A stretch of 64,000 nucleotides of DNA from Anopheles merus. Lineage: Eukaryota > Arthropoda > Insecta > Diptera > Culicidae. Where the stretch lies: NCBI RefSeq assembly GCF_017562075.2, contig NW_024427721.1, forward strand, positions 1 through 64,000. The letters are read 5' to 3'. The translations under genes and the position numbers were made by a program. How positions within the stretch are numbered: position 1 is the stretch's first letter; the number at the start of each line of letters is the position of its first letter. Below the pieces are notes generated by a model. It was not told the origin of the DNA. It did not search any database and worked only from the letters and a program-made list of their open reading frames with translations. This document shows positions 27,401 through 40,400 of this stretch, piece after piece.

Positions 27401-30186
27401 ACAAAGTCGTCAAATCTTGTTTTAATTTACATGGGACCTCAAAGCACATCAAACCAAAGCGATTGGTATCAATTTTGATGGTTTTTGCGAGAAAAAAGTT
27501 TCATGGTGGGTCCATGGTGCCCCTAAGGGATTTGGAGACTTTTTTGAAACCTTCAACTTCAGAGGCCATTTACTATGGCTGGCTTTGCTCTGATCTTAAA
27601 TCCAAGAAAATTTTCATTGTGCAACTTTTAATTTCCTTTCCAACGGTGAAAAAATTAAGTCTCTAGCTCTTCTGGTTCAAAAGTTATGGCCGTTTAAAGT
27701 TAGAGGTTTTTTCTTCCAAAAACGCACCTCTCCTAGTGGCCATGGTTGAAATTTTGACCAAAACACAAAGTCGTCAAATCTTGTTTTAATTTACATGGGA
27801 CCTCAAAGCACATCAAACCAAAGCGATTGGTATCAATTTTGATGGTTTTTGCGAGAAAAAAGTTTCATGGTGGGTCCATGGTGCCCCTTAAGGGATTTGG
27901 AGACTTTTTTGAAACCTTCAACTTCAGAGGCCATTTACTATGGCTGGCTTTGCTCTGATCTTAAATCCAAGAAAATTTCATTGTGCAACTTTTAATTTCC
28001 TTTCCAACGGTGAAAAAATTAAGTCTCTAGCTCTTCTGGTTCAAAAGTTATGGCCGTTTAAAGTTAGAGGTTTTTTCTTCCAAAAACGCACCTCTCCTAG
28101 TGGCCATGGTTGAAATTTTGACCAAAACACAAAGTCGTCAAATCTTGTTTTAATTTACATGGGACCTCAAAGCACATCAAACCAAAGCGATTGGTATCAA
28201 TTTTGATGGTTTTTGCGAGAAAAAAGTTTCATGGTGGGTCCATGGTGCCCCTAAGGGATTTGGAGACTTTTTTGAAACCTTCAACTTCAGAGGCCATTTA
28301 CTATGGCTGGCTTTGCTCTGATCTTAAATCCAAGAAAATTTCATTGTGCAACTTTTAATTTCCTTTCCAACGGTGAAAAAATTAAGTCTCTAGCTCTTCT
28401 GGTTCAAAAGTTATGGCCGTTTAAAGTTAGAGGTTTTTTCTTCCAAAAACGCACCTCTCCTAGTGGCCATGGTTGAAATTTTGACCAAAACACAAAGTCG
28501 TCAAATCTTGTTTTAATTTACATGGGACCTCAAAGCACATCAAACCAAAGCGATTGGTATCAATTTTGATGGTTTTTGCGAGAAAAAAGTTTCATGGTGG
28601 GTCCATGGTGCCCCTAAGGGATTTGGAGACTTTTTTGAAACCTTCAACTTCAGAGGCCATTTACTATGGCTGGCTTTGCTCTGATCTTAAATCCAAGAAA
28701 ATTTCCATTGTGCAACTTTTAATTTCCTTTCCAACGGTGAAAAAATTAAGTCTCTAGCTCTTCTGGTTCAAAAGTTATGGCCGTTTAAAGTTAGAGGTTT
28801 TTTCTTCCAAAAACGCACCTCTCCTAGTGGCCATGGTTGAAATTTTGACCAAAACACAAAGTCGTCAAATCTTGTTTTAATTTACATGGGACCTCAAAGC
28901 ACATCAAACCAAAGCGATTGGTATCAATTTTGATGGTTTTTGCGAGAAAAAAGTTTCATGGTGGGTCCATGGTGCCCCTAAGGGATTTGGAGACTTTTTT
29001 GAAACCTTCAACTTCAGAGGCCATTTACTATGGCTGGCTTTGCTCTGATCTTAAATCCAAGAAAATTTCCATTGTGCAACTTTTAATTTCCTTTCCAACG
29101 GTGAAAAAATTAAGTCTCTAGCTCTTCTGGTTCAAAAGTTATGGCCGTTTAAAGTTAGAGGTTTTTTCTTCCAAAAACGCACCTCTCCTAGTGGCCATGG
29201 TTGAAATTTTGACCAAAACACAAAGTCGTCAAATCTTGTTTTAATTTACATGGGACCTCAAAGCACATCAAACCAAAGCGATTGGTATCAATTTTGATGG
29301 TTTTTGCGAGAAAAAAGTTTCATGGTGGGTCCATGGTGCCCCTAAGGGATTTGGAGACTTTTTTGAAACCTTCAACTTCAGAGGCCATTTACTATGGCTG
29401 GCTTTGCTCTGATCTTAAATCCAAGAAAATTTCCATTGTGCAACTTTTAATTTCCTTTCCAACGGTGAAAAAATTAAGTCTCTAGCTCTTCTGGTTCAAA
29501 AGTTATGGCCGTTTAAAGTTAGAGGTTTTTTCTTCCAAAAACGCACCTCTCCTAGTGGCCATGGTTGAAATTTTGACCAAAACACAAAGTCGTCAAATCT
29601 TGTTTTAATTTACATGGGACCTCAAAGCACATCAAACCAAAGCGATTGGTATCAATTTTGATGGTTTTTGCGAGAAAAAAGTTTCATGGTGGGTCCATGG
29701 TGCCCCTTAAGGGATTTGGAGACTTTTTTGAAACCTTCAACTTCAGAGGCCATTTACTATGGCTGGCTTTGCTCTGATCTTAAATCCAAGAAAATTTCAT
29801 TGTGCAACTTTTAATTTCCTTTCCAACGGTGAAAAAATTAAGTCTCTAGCTCTTCTGGTTCAAAAGTTATGGCCGTTTAAAGTTAGAGGTTTTTTCTTCC
29901 AAAAACGCACCTCTCCTAGTGGCCATGGTTGAAATTTTGACCAAAACACAAAGTCGTCAAATCTTGTTTTAATTTACATGGGACCTCAAAGCACATCAAA
30001 CCAAAGCGATTGGTATCAATTTTGATGGTTTTTGCGAGAAAAAAGTTTCATGGTGGGTCCATGGTGCCCCTAAGGGATTTGGAGACTTTTTTGAAACCTT
30101 CAACTTCAGAGGCCATTTACTATGGCTGGCTTTGCTCTGATCTTAAATCCAAGAAAATTTTCATTGTGCAACTTTTAATTTCCTTT
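21455..30186. repeat. Satellite subfamily A2
   Basis: About 24 monomers, mostly 364 bp. Typical states are CCATGGTGCCCCTAAGGGA, ATTAAGTCTC, TTGTTTTAATTTAC and mostly CTCAAAGCACATC, although units near 21,970, 22,346 and 22,710 keep CAAGGCAC. The extra-T form CCCCTTAAGGG already appears in isolated units near 23,156, 24,611, 26,794, 27,888 and 29,705. The site before the anchor is a mixture of TTTCCATTG, TTTCATTG and TTTTCATTG. No gene is present. Confidence 0.93.
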
Positions 30187-33100
30187 CCAACGGTGAAAAA
30201 ATTAAGTCTCTAGCTCTTCTGGTTCAAAAGTTATGGCCGTTTAAAGTTAGAGGTTTTTTCTTCCAAAAACGCACCTCTCCTAGTGGCCATGGTTGAAATT
30301 TTGACCAAAACACAAAGTCGTCAAATCTTGTTTTAATTTACATGGGACCTCAAAGCACATCAAACCAAAGCGATTGGTATCAATTTTGATGGTTTTTGCG
30401 AGAAAAAAGTTTCATGGTGGGTCCATGGTGCCCCTTAAGGGATTTGGAGACTTTTTTGAAACCTTCAACTTCAGAGGCCATTTACTATGGCTGGCTTTGC
30501 TCTGATCTTAAATCCAAGAAAATTTCCATTGTGCAACTTTTAATTTCCTTTCCAACGGTGAAAAAATTAAGTCTCTAGCTCTTCTGGTTCAAAAGTTATG
30601 GCCGTTTAAAGTTAGAGGTTTTTTCTTCCAAAAACGCACCTCTCCTAGTGGCCATGGTTGAAATTTTGACCAAAACACAAAGTCGTCAAATCTTGTTTTA
30701 ATTTACATGGGACCTCAAAGCACATCAAACCAAAGCGATTGGTATCAATTTTGATGGTTTTTGCGAGAAAAAAGTTTCATGGTGGGTCCATGGTGCCCCT
30801 TAAGGGATTTGGAGACTTTTTTGAAACCTTCAACTTCAGAGGCCATTTACTATGGCTGGCTTTGCTCTGATCTTAAATCCAAGAAAATTTCATTGTGCAA
30901 CTTTTAATTTCCTTTCCAACGGTGAAAAAATTAAGTCTCTAGCTCTTCTGGTTCAAAAGTTATGGCCGTTTAAAGTTAGAGGTTTTTTCTTCCAAAAACG
31001 CACCTCTCCTAGTGGCCATGGTTGAAATTTTGACCAAAACACAAAGTCGTCAAATCTTGTTTTAATTTACATGGGACCTCAAAGCACATCAAACCAAAGC
31101 GATTGGTATCAATTTTGATGGTTTTTGCGAGAAAAAAGTTTCATGGTGGGTCCATGGTGCCCCTTAAGGGATTTGGAGACTTTTTTGAAACCTTCAACTT
31201 CAGAGGCCATTTACTATGGCTGGCTTTGCTCTGATCTTAAATCCAAGAAAATTTCATTGTGCAACTTTTAATTTCCTTTCCAACGGTGAAAAAATTAAGT
31301 CTCTAGCTCTTCTGGTTCAAAAGTTATGGCCGTTTAAAGTTAGAGGTTTTTTCTTCCAAAAACGCACCTCTCCTAGTGGCCATGGTTGAAATTTTGACCA
31401 AAACACAAAGTCGTCAAATCTTGTTTTAATTTACATGGGACCTCAAAGCACATCAAACCAAAGCGATTGGTATCAATTTTGATGGTTTTTGCGAGAAAAA
31501 AGTTTCATGGTGGGTCCATGGTGCCCCTTAAGGGATTTGGAGACTTTTTTGAAACCTTCAACTTCAGAGGCCATTTACTATGGCTGGCTTTGCTCTGATC
31601 TTAAATCCAAGAAAATTTCATTGTGCAACTTTTAATTTCCTTTCCAACGGTGAAAAAATTAAGTCTCTAGCTCTTCTGGTTCAAAAGTTATGGCCGTTTA
31701 AAGTTAGAGGTTTTTTCTTCCAAAAACGCACCTCTCCTAGTGGCCATGGTTGAAATTTTGACCAAAACACAAAGTCGTCAAATCTTGTTTTAATTTACAT
31801 GGGACCTCAAAGCACATCAAACCAAAGCGATTGGTATCAATTTTGATGGTTTTTGCGAGAAAAAAGTTTCATGGTGGGTCCATGGTGCCCCTTAAGGGAT
31901 TTGGAGACTTTTTTGAAACCTTCAACTTCAGAGGCCATTTACTATGGCTGGCTTTGCTCTGATCTTAAATCCAAGAAAATTTCATTGTGCAACTTTTAAT
32001 TTCCTTTCCAACGGTGAAAAAATTAAGTCTCTAGCTCTTCTGGTTCAAAAGTTATGGCCGTTTAAAGTTAGAGGTTTTTTCTTCCAAAAACGCACCTCTC
32101 CTAGTGGCCATGGTTGAAATTTTGACCAAAACACAAAGTCGTCAAATCTTGTTTTAATTTACATGGGACCTCAAAGCACATCAAACCAAAGCGATTGGTA
32201 TCAATTTTGATGGTTTTTGCGAGAAAAAAGTTTCATGGTGGGTCCATGGTGCCCCTTAAGGGATTTGGAGACTTTTTTGAAACCTTCAACTTCAGAGGCC
32301 ATTTACTATGGCTGGCTTTGCTCTGATCTTAAATCCAAGAAAATTTCATTGTGCAACTTTTAATTTCCTTTCCAACGGTGAAAAAATTAAGTCTCTAGCT
32401 CTTCTGGTTCAAAAGTTATGGCCGTTTAAAGTTAGAGGTTTTTTCTTCCAAAAACGCACCTCTCCTAGTGGCCATGGTTGAAATTTTGACCAAAACACAA
32501 AGTCGTCAAATCTTGTTTTAATTTACATGGGACCTCAAAGCACATCAAACCAAAGCGATTGGTATCAATTTTGATGGTTTTTGCGAGAAAAAAGTTTCAT
32601 GGTGGGTCCATGGTGCCCCTTAAGGGATTTGGAGACTTTTTTGAAACCTTCAACTTCAGAGGCCATTTACTATGGCTGGCTTTGCTCTGATCTTAAATCC
32701 AAGAAAATTTTCATTGTGCAACTTTTAATTTCCTTTCCAACGGTGAAAAAATTAAGTCTCTAGCTCTTCTGGTTCAAAAGTTATGGCCGTTTAAAGTTAG
32801 AGGTTTTTTCTTCCAAAAACGCACCTCTCCTAGTGGCCATGGTTGAAATTTTGACCAAAACACAAAGTCGTCAAATCTTGTTTTAATTTACATGGGACCT
32901 CAAAGCACATCAAACCAAAGCGATTGGTATCAATTTTGATGGTTTTTGCGAGAAAAAAGTTTCATGGTGGGTCCATGGTGCCCCTTAAGGGATTTGGAGA
33001 CTTTTTTGAAACCTTCAACTTCAGAGGCCATTTACTATGGCTGGCTTTGCTCTGATCTTAAATCCAAGAAAATTTCATTGTGCAACTTTTAATTTCCTTT

Positions 33101-36100
33101 CCAACGGTGAAAAAATTAAGTCTCTAGCTCTTCTGGTTCAAAAGTTATGGCCGTTTAAAGTTAGAGGTTTTTTCTTCCAAAAACGCACCTCTCCTAGTGG
33201 CCATGGTTGAAATTTTGACCAAAACACAAAGTCGTCAAATCTTGTTTTAATTTACATGGGACCTCAAAGCACATCAAACCAAAGCGATTGGTATCAATTT
33301 TGATGGTTTTTGCGAGAAAAAAGTTTCATGGTGGGTCCATGGTGCCCCTTAAGGGATTTGGAGACTTTTTTGAAACCTTCAACTTCAGAGGCCATTTACT
33401 ATGGCTGGCTTTGCTCTGATCTTAAATCCAAGAAAATTTCCATTGTGCAACTTTTAATTTCCTTTCCAACGGTGAAAAAATTAAGTCTCTAGCTCTTCTG
33501 GTTCAAAAGTTATGGCCGTTTAAAGTTAGAGGTTTTTTCTTCCAAAAACGCACCTCTCCTAGTGGCCATGGTTGAAATTTTGACCAAAACACAAAGTCGT
33601 CAAATCTTGTTTTAATTTACATGGGACCTCAAAGCACATCAAACCAAAGCGATTGGTATCAATTTTGATGGTTTTTGCGAGAAAAAAGTTTCATGGTGGG
33701 TCCATGGTGCCCCTTAAGGGATTTGGAGACTTTTTTGAAACCTTCAACTTCAGAGGCCATTTACTATGGCTGGCTTTGCTCTGATCTTAAATCCAAGAAA
33801 ATTTTCATTGTGCAACTTTTAATTTCCTTTCCAACGGTGAAAAAATTAAGTCTCTAGCTCTTCTGGTTCAAAAGTTATGGCCGTTTAAAGTTAGAGGTTT
33901 TTTCTTCCAAAAACGCACCTCTCCTAGTGGCCATGGTTGAAATTTTGACCAAAACACAAAGTCGTCAAATCTTGTTTTAATTTACATGGGACCTCAAAGC
34001 ACATCAAACCAAAGCGATTGGTATCAATTTTGATGGTTTTTGCGAGAAAAAAGTTTCATGGTGGGTCCATGGTGCCCCTTAAGGGATTTGGAGACTTTTT
34101 TGAAACCTTCAACTTCAGAGGCCATTTACTATGGCTGGCTTTGCTCTGATCTTAAATCCAAGAAAATTTTCATTGTGCAACTTTTAATTTCCTTTCCAAC
34201 GGTGAAAAAATTAAGTCTCTAGCTCTTCTGGTTCAAAAGTTATGGCCGTTTAAAGTTAGAGGTTTTTTCTTCCAAAAACGCACCTCTCCTAGTGGCCATG
34301 GTTGAAATTTTGACCAAAACACAAAGTCGTCAAATCTTGTTTTAATTTACATGGGACCTCAAAGCACATCAAACCAAAGCGATTGGTATCAATTTTGATG
34401 GTTTTTGCGAGAAAAAAGTTTCATGGTGGGTCCATGGTGCCCCTTAAGGGATTTGGAGACTTTTTTGAAACCTTCAACTTCAGAGGCCATTTACTATGGC
34501 TGGCTTTGCTCTGATCTTAAATCCAAGAAAATTTCATTGTGCAACTTTTAATTTCCTTTCCAACGGTGAAAAAATTAAGTCTCTAGCTCTTCTGGTTCAA
34601 AAGTTATGGCCGTTTAAAGTTAGAGGTTTTTTCTTCCAAAAACGCACCTCTCCTAGTGGCCATGGTTGAAATTTTGACCAAAACACAAAGTCGTCAAATC
34701 TTGTTTTAATTTACATGGGACCTCAAAGCACATCAAACCAAAGCGATTGGTATCAATTTTGATGGTTTTTGCGAGAAAAAAGTTTCATGGTGGGTCCATG
34801 GTGCCCCTTAAGGGATTTGGAGACTTTTTTGAAACCTTCAACTTCAGAGGCCATTTACTATGGCTGGCTTTGCTCTGATCTTAAATCCAAGAAAATTTCC
34901 ATTGTGCAACTTTTAATTTCCTTTCCAACGGTGAAAAAATTAAGTCTCTAGCTCTTCTGGTTCAAAAGTTATGGCCGTTTAAAGTTAGAGGTTTTTTCTT
35001 CCAAAAACGCACCTCTCCTAGTGGCCATGGTTGAAATTTTGACCAAAACACAAAGTCGTCAAATCTTGTTTTAATTTACATGGGACCTCAAAGCACATCA
35101 AACCAAAGCGATTGGTATCAATTTTGATGGTTTTTGCGAGAAAAAAGTTTCATGGTGGGTCCATGGTGCCCCTTAAGGGATTTGGAGACTTTTTTGAAAC
35201 CTTCAACTTCAGAGGCCATTTACTATGGCTGGCTTTGCTCTGATCTTAAATCCAAGAAAATTTTCATTGTGCAACTTTTAATTTCCTTTCCAACGGTGAA
35301 AAAATTAAGTCTCTAGCTCTTCTGGTTCAAAAGTTATGGCCGTTTAAAGTTAGAGGTTTTTTCTTCCAAAAACGCACCTCTCCTAGTGGCCATGGTTGAA
35401 ATTTTGACCAAAACACAAAGTCGTCAAATCTTGTTTTAATTTACATGGGACCTCAAAGCACATCAAACCAAAGCGATTGGTATCAATTTTGATGGTTTTT
35501 GCGAGAAAAAAGTTTCATGGTGGGTCCATGGTGCCCCTTAAGGGATTTGGAGACTTTTTTGAAACCTTCAACTTCAGAGGCCATTTACTATGGCTGGCTT
35601 TGCTCTGATCTTAAATCCAAGAAAATTTCATTGTGCAACTTTTAATTTCCTTTCCAACGGTGAAAAAATTAAGTCTCTAGCTCTTCTGGTTCAAAAGTTA
35701 TGGCCGTTTAAAGTTAGAGGTTTTTTCTTCCAAAAACGCACCTCTCCTAGTGGCCATGGTTGAAATTTTGACCAAAACACAAAGTCGTCAAATCTTGTTT
35801 TAATTTACATGGGACCTCAAAGCACATCAAACCAAAGCGATTGGTATCAATTTTGATGGTTTTTGCGAGAAAAAAGTTTCATGGTGGGTCCATGGTGCCC
35901 CTTAAGGGATTTGGAGACTTTTTTGAAACCTTCAACTTCAGAGGCCATTTACTATGGCTGGCTTTGCTCTGATCTTAAATCCAAGAAAATTTTCATTGTG
36001 CAACTTTTAATTTCCTTTCCAACGGTGAAAAAATTAAGTCTCTAGCTCTTCTGGTTCAAAAGTTATGGCCGTTTAAAGTTAGAGGTTTTTTCTTCCAAAA

Positions 36101-37112
36101 ACGCACCTCTCCTAGTGGCCATGGTTGAAATTTTGACCAAAACACAAAGTCGTCAAATCTTGTTTTAATTTACATGGGACCTCAAAGCACATCAAACCAA
36201 AGCGATTGGTATCAATTTTGATGGTTTTTGCGAGAAAAAAGTTTCATGGTGGGTCCATGGTGCCCCTTAAGGGATTTGGAGACTTTTTTGAAACCTTCAA
36301 CTTCAGAGGCCATTTACTATGGCTGGCTTTGCTCTGATCTTAAATCCAAGAAAATTTTCATTGTGCAACTTTTAATTTCCTTTCCAACGGTGAAAAAATT
36401 AAGTCTCTAGCTCTTCTGGTTCAAAAGTTATGGCCGTTTAAAGTTAGAGGTTTTTTCTTCCAAAAACGCACCTCTCCTAGTGGCCATGGTTGAAATTTTG
36501 ACCAAAACACAAAGTCGTCAAATCTTGTTTTAATTTACATGGGACCTCAAAGCACATCAAACCAAAGCGATTGGTATCAATTTTGATGGTTTTTGCGAGA
36601 AAAAAGTTTCATGGTGGGTCCATGGTGCCCCTTAAGGGATTTGGAGACTTTTTTGAAACCTTCAACTTCAGAGGCCATTTACTATGGCTGGCTTTGCTCT
36701 GATCTTAAATCCAAGAAAATTTCATTGTGCAACTTTTAATTTCCTTTCCAACGGTGAAAAAATTAAGTCTCTAGCTCTTCTGGTTCAAAAGTTATGGCCG
36801 TTTAAAGTTAGAGGTTTTTTCTTCCAAAAACGCACCTCTCCTAGTGGCCATGGTTGAAATTTTGACCAAAACACAAAGTCGTCAAATCTTGTTTTAATTT
36901 ACATGGGACCTCAAAGCACATCAAACCAAAGCGATTGGTATCAATTTTGATGGTTTTTGCGAGAAAAAAGTTTCATGGTGGGTCCATGGTGCCCCTTAAG
37001 GGATTTGGAGACTTTTTTGAAACCTTCAACTTCAGAGGCCATTTACTATGGCTGGCTTTGCTCTGATCTTAAATCCAAGAAAATTTTCATTGTGCAACTT
37101 TTAATTTCCTTT

Positions 37113-37477
37113 CCAACGGTGAAAAAATTAAGTCTCTAGCTCTTCTGGTTCAAAAGTTATGGCCGTTTAAAGTTAGAGGTTTTTTCTTCCAAAAACGCAC
37201 CTCTCCTAGTGGCCATGGTTGAAATTTTGACCAAAACACAAAGTCGTCAAATCTTGTTTTAATTTACATGGGACCTCAAAGCACATCAAACCAAAGCGAT
37301 TGGTATCAATTTTGATGGTTTTTGCGAGAAAAAAGTTTCATGGTGGGTCCATGGTGCCCCTTAAGGGATTTGGAGACTTTTTTGAAACCTTCAACTTCAG
37401 AGGCCATTTACTATGGCTGGCTTTGCTCTGATCTTAAATCCAAGAAAATTTTCATTGTGCAACTTTTAATTTCCTTT
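37113..37477 (+). repeat. Representative A3 monomer (365 bp)
   Basis: A typical A3 unit between two CCAACGGTG anchors. It carries two CCATGG sites (in GGCCATGGTT and GTCCATGGTG), CAAAGCACATC, the 10-bp perfect palindrome CCCTTAAGGG (37,358-37,367), the A-form variable cassette, and TTTTCATTG. Compared with A1 it differs at only a handful of positions. Confidence 0.95.
37358..37367. repeat. 10-bp palindrome diagnostic of A3 (representative)
   Basis: CCCTTAAGGG is a perfect palindrome present in A3 units. A1 has CCCCTATGAG and A2 has CCCCTAAGGG at the same place, so the palindrome was completed stepwise by substitutions and a one-base insertion. It includes an AflII-type CTTAAG, which B also has as CTCCTTAAGAG or CCCTTAAGAG. 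Whether any protein binds it is unknown. Confidence 0.85.
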
Positions 37478-40400
37478 CCAACGGTGAAAAAATTAAGTCT
37501 CTAGCTCTTCTGGTTCAAAAGTTATGGCCGTTTAAAGTTAGAGGTTTTTTCTTCCAAAAACGCACCTCTCCTAGTGGCCATGGTTGAAATTTTGACCAAA
37601 ACACAAAGTCGTCAAATCTTGTTTTAATTTACATGGGACCTCAAAGCACATCAAACCAAAGCGATTGGTATCAATTTTGATGGTTTTTGCGAGAAAAAAG
37701 TTTCATGGTGGGTCCATGGTGCCCCTTAAGGGATTTGGAGACTTTTTTGAAACCTTCAACTTCAGAGGCCATTTACTATGGCTGGCTTTGCTCTGATCTT
37801 AAATCCAAGAAAATTTTCATTGTGCAACTTTTAATTTCCTTTCCAACGGTGAAAAAATTAAGTCTCTAGCTCTTCTGGTTCAAAAGTTATGGCCGTTTAA
37901 AGTTAGAGGTTTTTTCTTCCAAAAACGCACCTCTCCTAGTGGCCATGGTTGAAATTTTGACCAAAACACAAAGTCGTCAAATCTTGTTTTAATTTACATG
38001 GGACCTCAAAGCACATCAAACCAAAGCGATTGGTATCAATTTTGATGGTTTTTGCGAGAAAAAAGTTTCATGGTGGGTCCATGGTGCCCCTTAAGGGATT
38101 TGGAGACTTTTTTGAAACCTTCAACTTCAGAGGCCATTTACTATGGCTGGCTTTGCTCTGATCTTAAATCCAAGAAAATTTTCATTGTGCAACTTTTAAT
38201 TTCCTTTCCAACGGTGAAAAAATTAAGTCTCTAGCTCTTCTGGTTCAAAAGTTATGGCCGTTTAAAGTTAGAGGTTTTTTCTTCCAAAAACGCACCTCTC
38301 CTAGTGGCCATGGTTGAAATTTTGACCAAAACACAAAGTCGTCAAATCTTGTTTTAATTTACATGGGACCTCAAAGCACATCAAACCAAAGCGATTGGTA
38401 TCAATTTTGATGGTTTTTGCGAGAAAAAAGTTTCATGGTGGGTCCATGGTGCCCCTTAAGGGATTTGGAGACTTTTTTGAAACCTTCAACTTCAGAGGCC
38501 ATTTACTATGGCTGGCTTTGCTCTGATCTTAAATCCAAGAAAATTTTCATTGTGCAACTTTTAATTTCCTTTCCAACGGTGAAAAAATTAAGTCTCTAGC
38601 TCTTCTGGTTCAAAAGTTATGGCCGTTTAAAGTTAGAGGTTTTTTCTTCCAAAAACGCACCTCTCCTAGTGGCCATGGTTGAAATTTTGACCAAAACACA
38701 AAGTCGTCAAATCTTGTTTTAATTTACATGGGACCTCAAAGCACATCAAACCAAAGCGATTGGTATCAATTTTGATGGTTTTTGCGAGAAAAAAGTTTCA
38801 TGGTGGGTCCATGGTGCCCCTTAAGGGATTTGGAGACTTTTTTGAAACCTTCAACTTCAGAGGCCATTTACTATGGCTGGCTTTGCTCTGATCTTAAATC
38901 CAAGAAAATTTTCATTGTGCAACTTTTAATTTCCTTTCCAACGGTGAAAAAATTAAGTCTCTAGCTCTTCTGGTTCAAAAGTTATGGCCGTTTAAAGTTA
39001 GAGGTTTTTTCTTCCAAAAACGCACCTCTCCTAGTGGCCATGGTTGAAATTTTGACCAAAACACAAAGTCGTCAAATCTTGTTTTAATTTACATGGGACC
39101 TCAAAGCACATCAAACCAAAGCGATTGGTATCAATTTTGATGGTTTTTGCGAGAAAAAAGTTTCATGGTGGGTCCATGGTGCCCCTTAAGGGATTTGGAG
39201 ACTTTTTTGAAACCTTCAACTTCAGAGGCCATTTACTATGGCTGGCTTTGCTCTGATCTTAAATCCAAGAAAATTTTCATTGTGCAACTTTTAATTTCCT
39301 TTCCAACGGTGAAAAAATTAAGTCTCTAGCTCTTCTGGTTCAAAAGTTATGGCCGTTTAAAGTTAGAGGTTTTTTCTTCCAAAAACGCACCTCTCCTAGT
39401 GGCCATGGTTGAAATTTTGACCAAAACACAAAGTCGTCAAATCTTGTTTTAATTTACATGGGACCTCAAAGCACATCAAACCAAAGCGATTGGTATCAAT
39501 TTTGATGGTTTTTGCGAGAAAAAAGTTTCATGGTGGGTCCATGGTGCCCCTTAAGGGATTTGGAGACTTTTTTGAAACCTTCAACTTCAGAGGCCATTTA
39601 CTATGGCTGGCTTTGCTCTGATCTTAAATCCAAGAAAATTTTCATTGTGCAACTTTTAATTTCCTTTCCAACGGTGAAAAAATTAAGTCTCTAGCTCTTC
39701 TGGTTCAAAAGTTATGGCCGTTTAAAGTTAGAGGTTTTTTCTTCCAAAAACGCACCTCTCCTAGTGGCCATGGTTGAAATTTTGACCAAAACACAAAGTC
39801 GTCAAATCTTGTTTTAATTTACATGGGACCTCAAAGCACATCAAACCAAAGCGATTGGTATCAATTTTGATGGTTTTTGCGAGAAAAAAGTTTCATGGTG
39901 GGTCCATGGTGCCCCTTAAGGGATTTGGAGACTTTTTTGAAACCTTCAACTTCAGAGGCCATTTACTATGGCTGGCTTTGCTCTGATCTTAAATCCAAGA
40001 AAATTTCATTGTGCAACTTTTAATTTCCTTTCCAACGGTGAAAAAATTAAGTCTCTAGCTCTTCTGGTTCAAAAGTTATGGCCGTTTAAAGTTAGAGGTT
40101 TTTTCTTCCAAAAACGCACCTCTCCTAGTGGCCATGGTTGAAATTTTGACCAAAACACAAAGTCGTCAAATCTTGTTTTAATTTACATGGGACCTCAAAG
40201 CACATCAAACCAAAGCGATTGGTATCAATTTTGATGGTTTTTGCGAGAAAAAAGTTTCATGGTGGGTCCATGGTGCCCCTTAAGGGATTTGGAGACTTTT
40301 TTGAAACCTTCAACTTCAGAGGCCATTTACTATGGCTGGCTTTGCTCTGATCTTAAATCCAAGAAAATTTCATTGTGCAACTTTTAATTTCCTTTCCAAC

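Larger units (their letters stand above)
36748..39667. repeat. Run of eight 365-bp A3 monomers
   Basis: CCAACGGTG anchors fall at 36,748 and then every 365 bp up to 39,668, giving exactly eight units with no length change, all with TTTTCATTG. I see no differences between them by eye. This is the longest run of constant-length units in the window and looks like the most recent amplification, or like strong local homogenisation. Confidence 0.9.
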
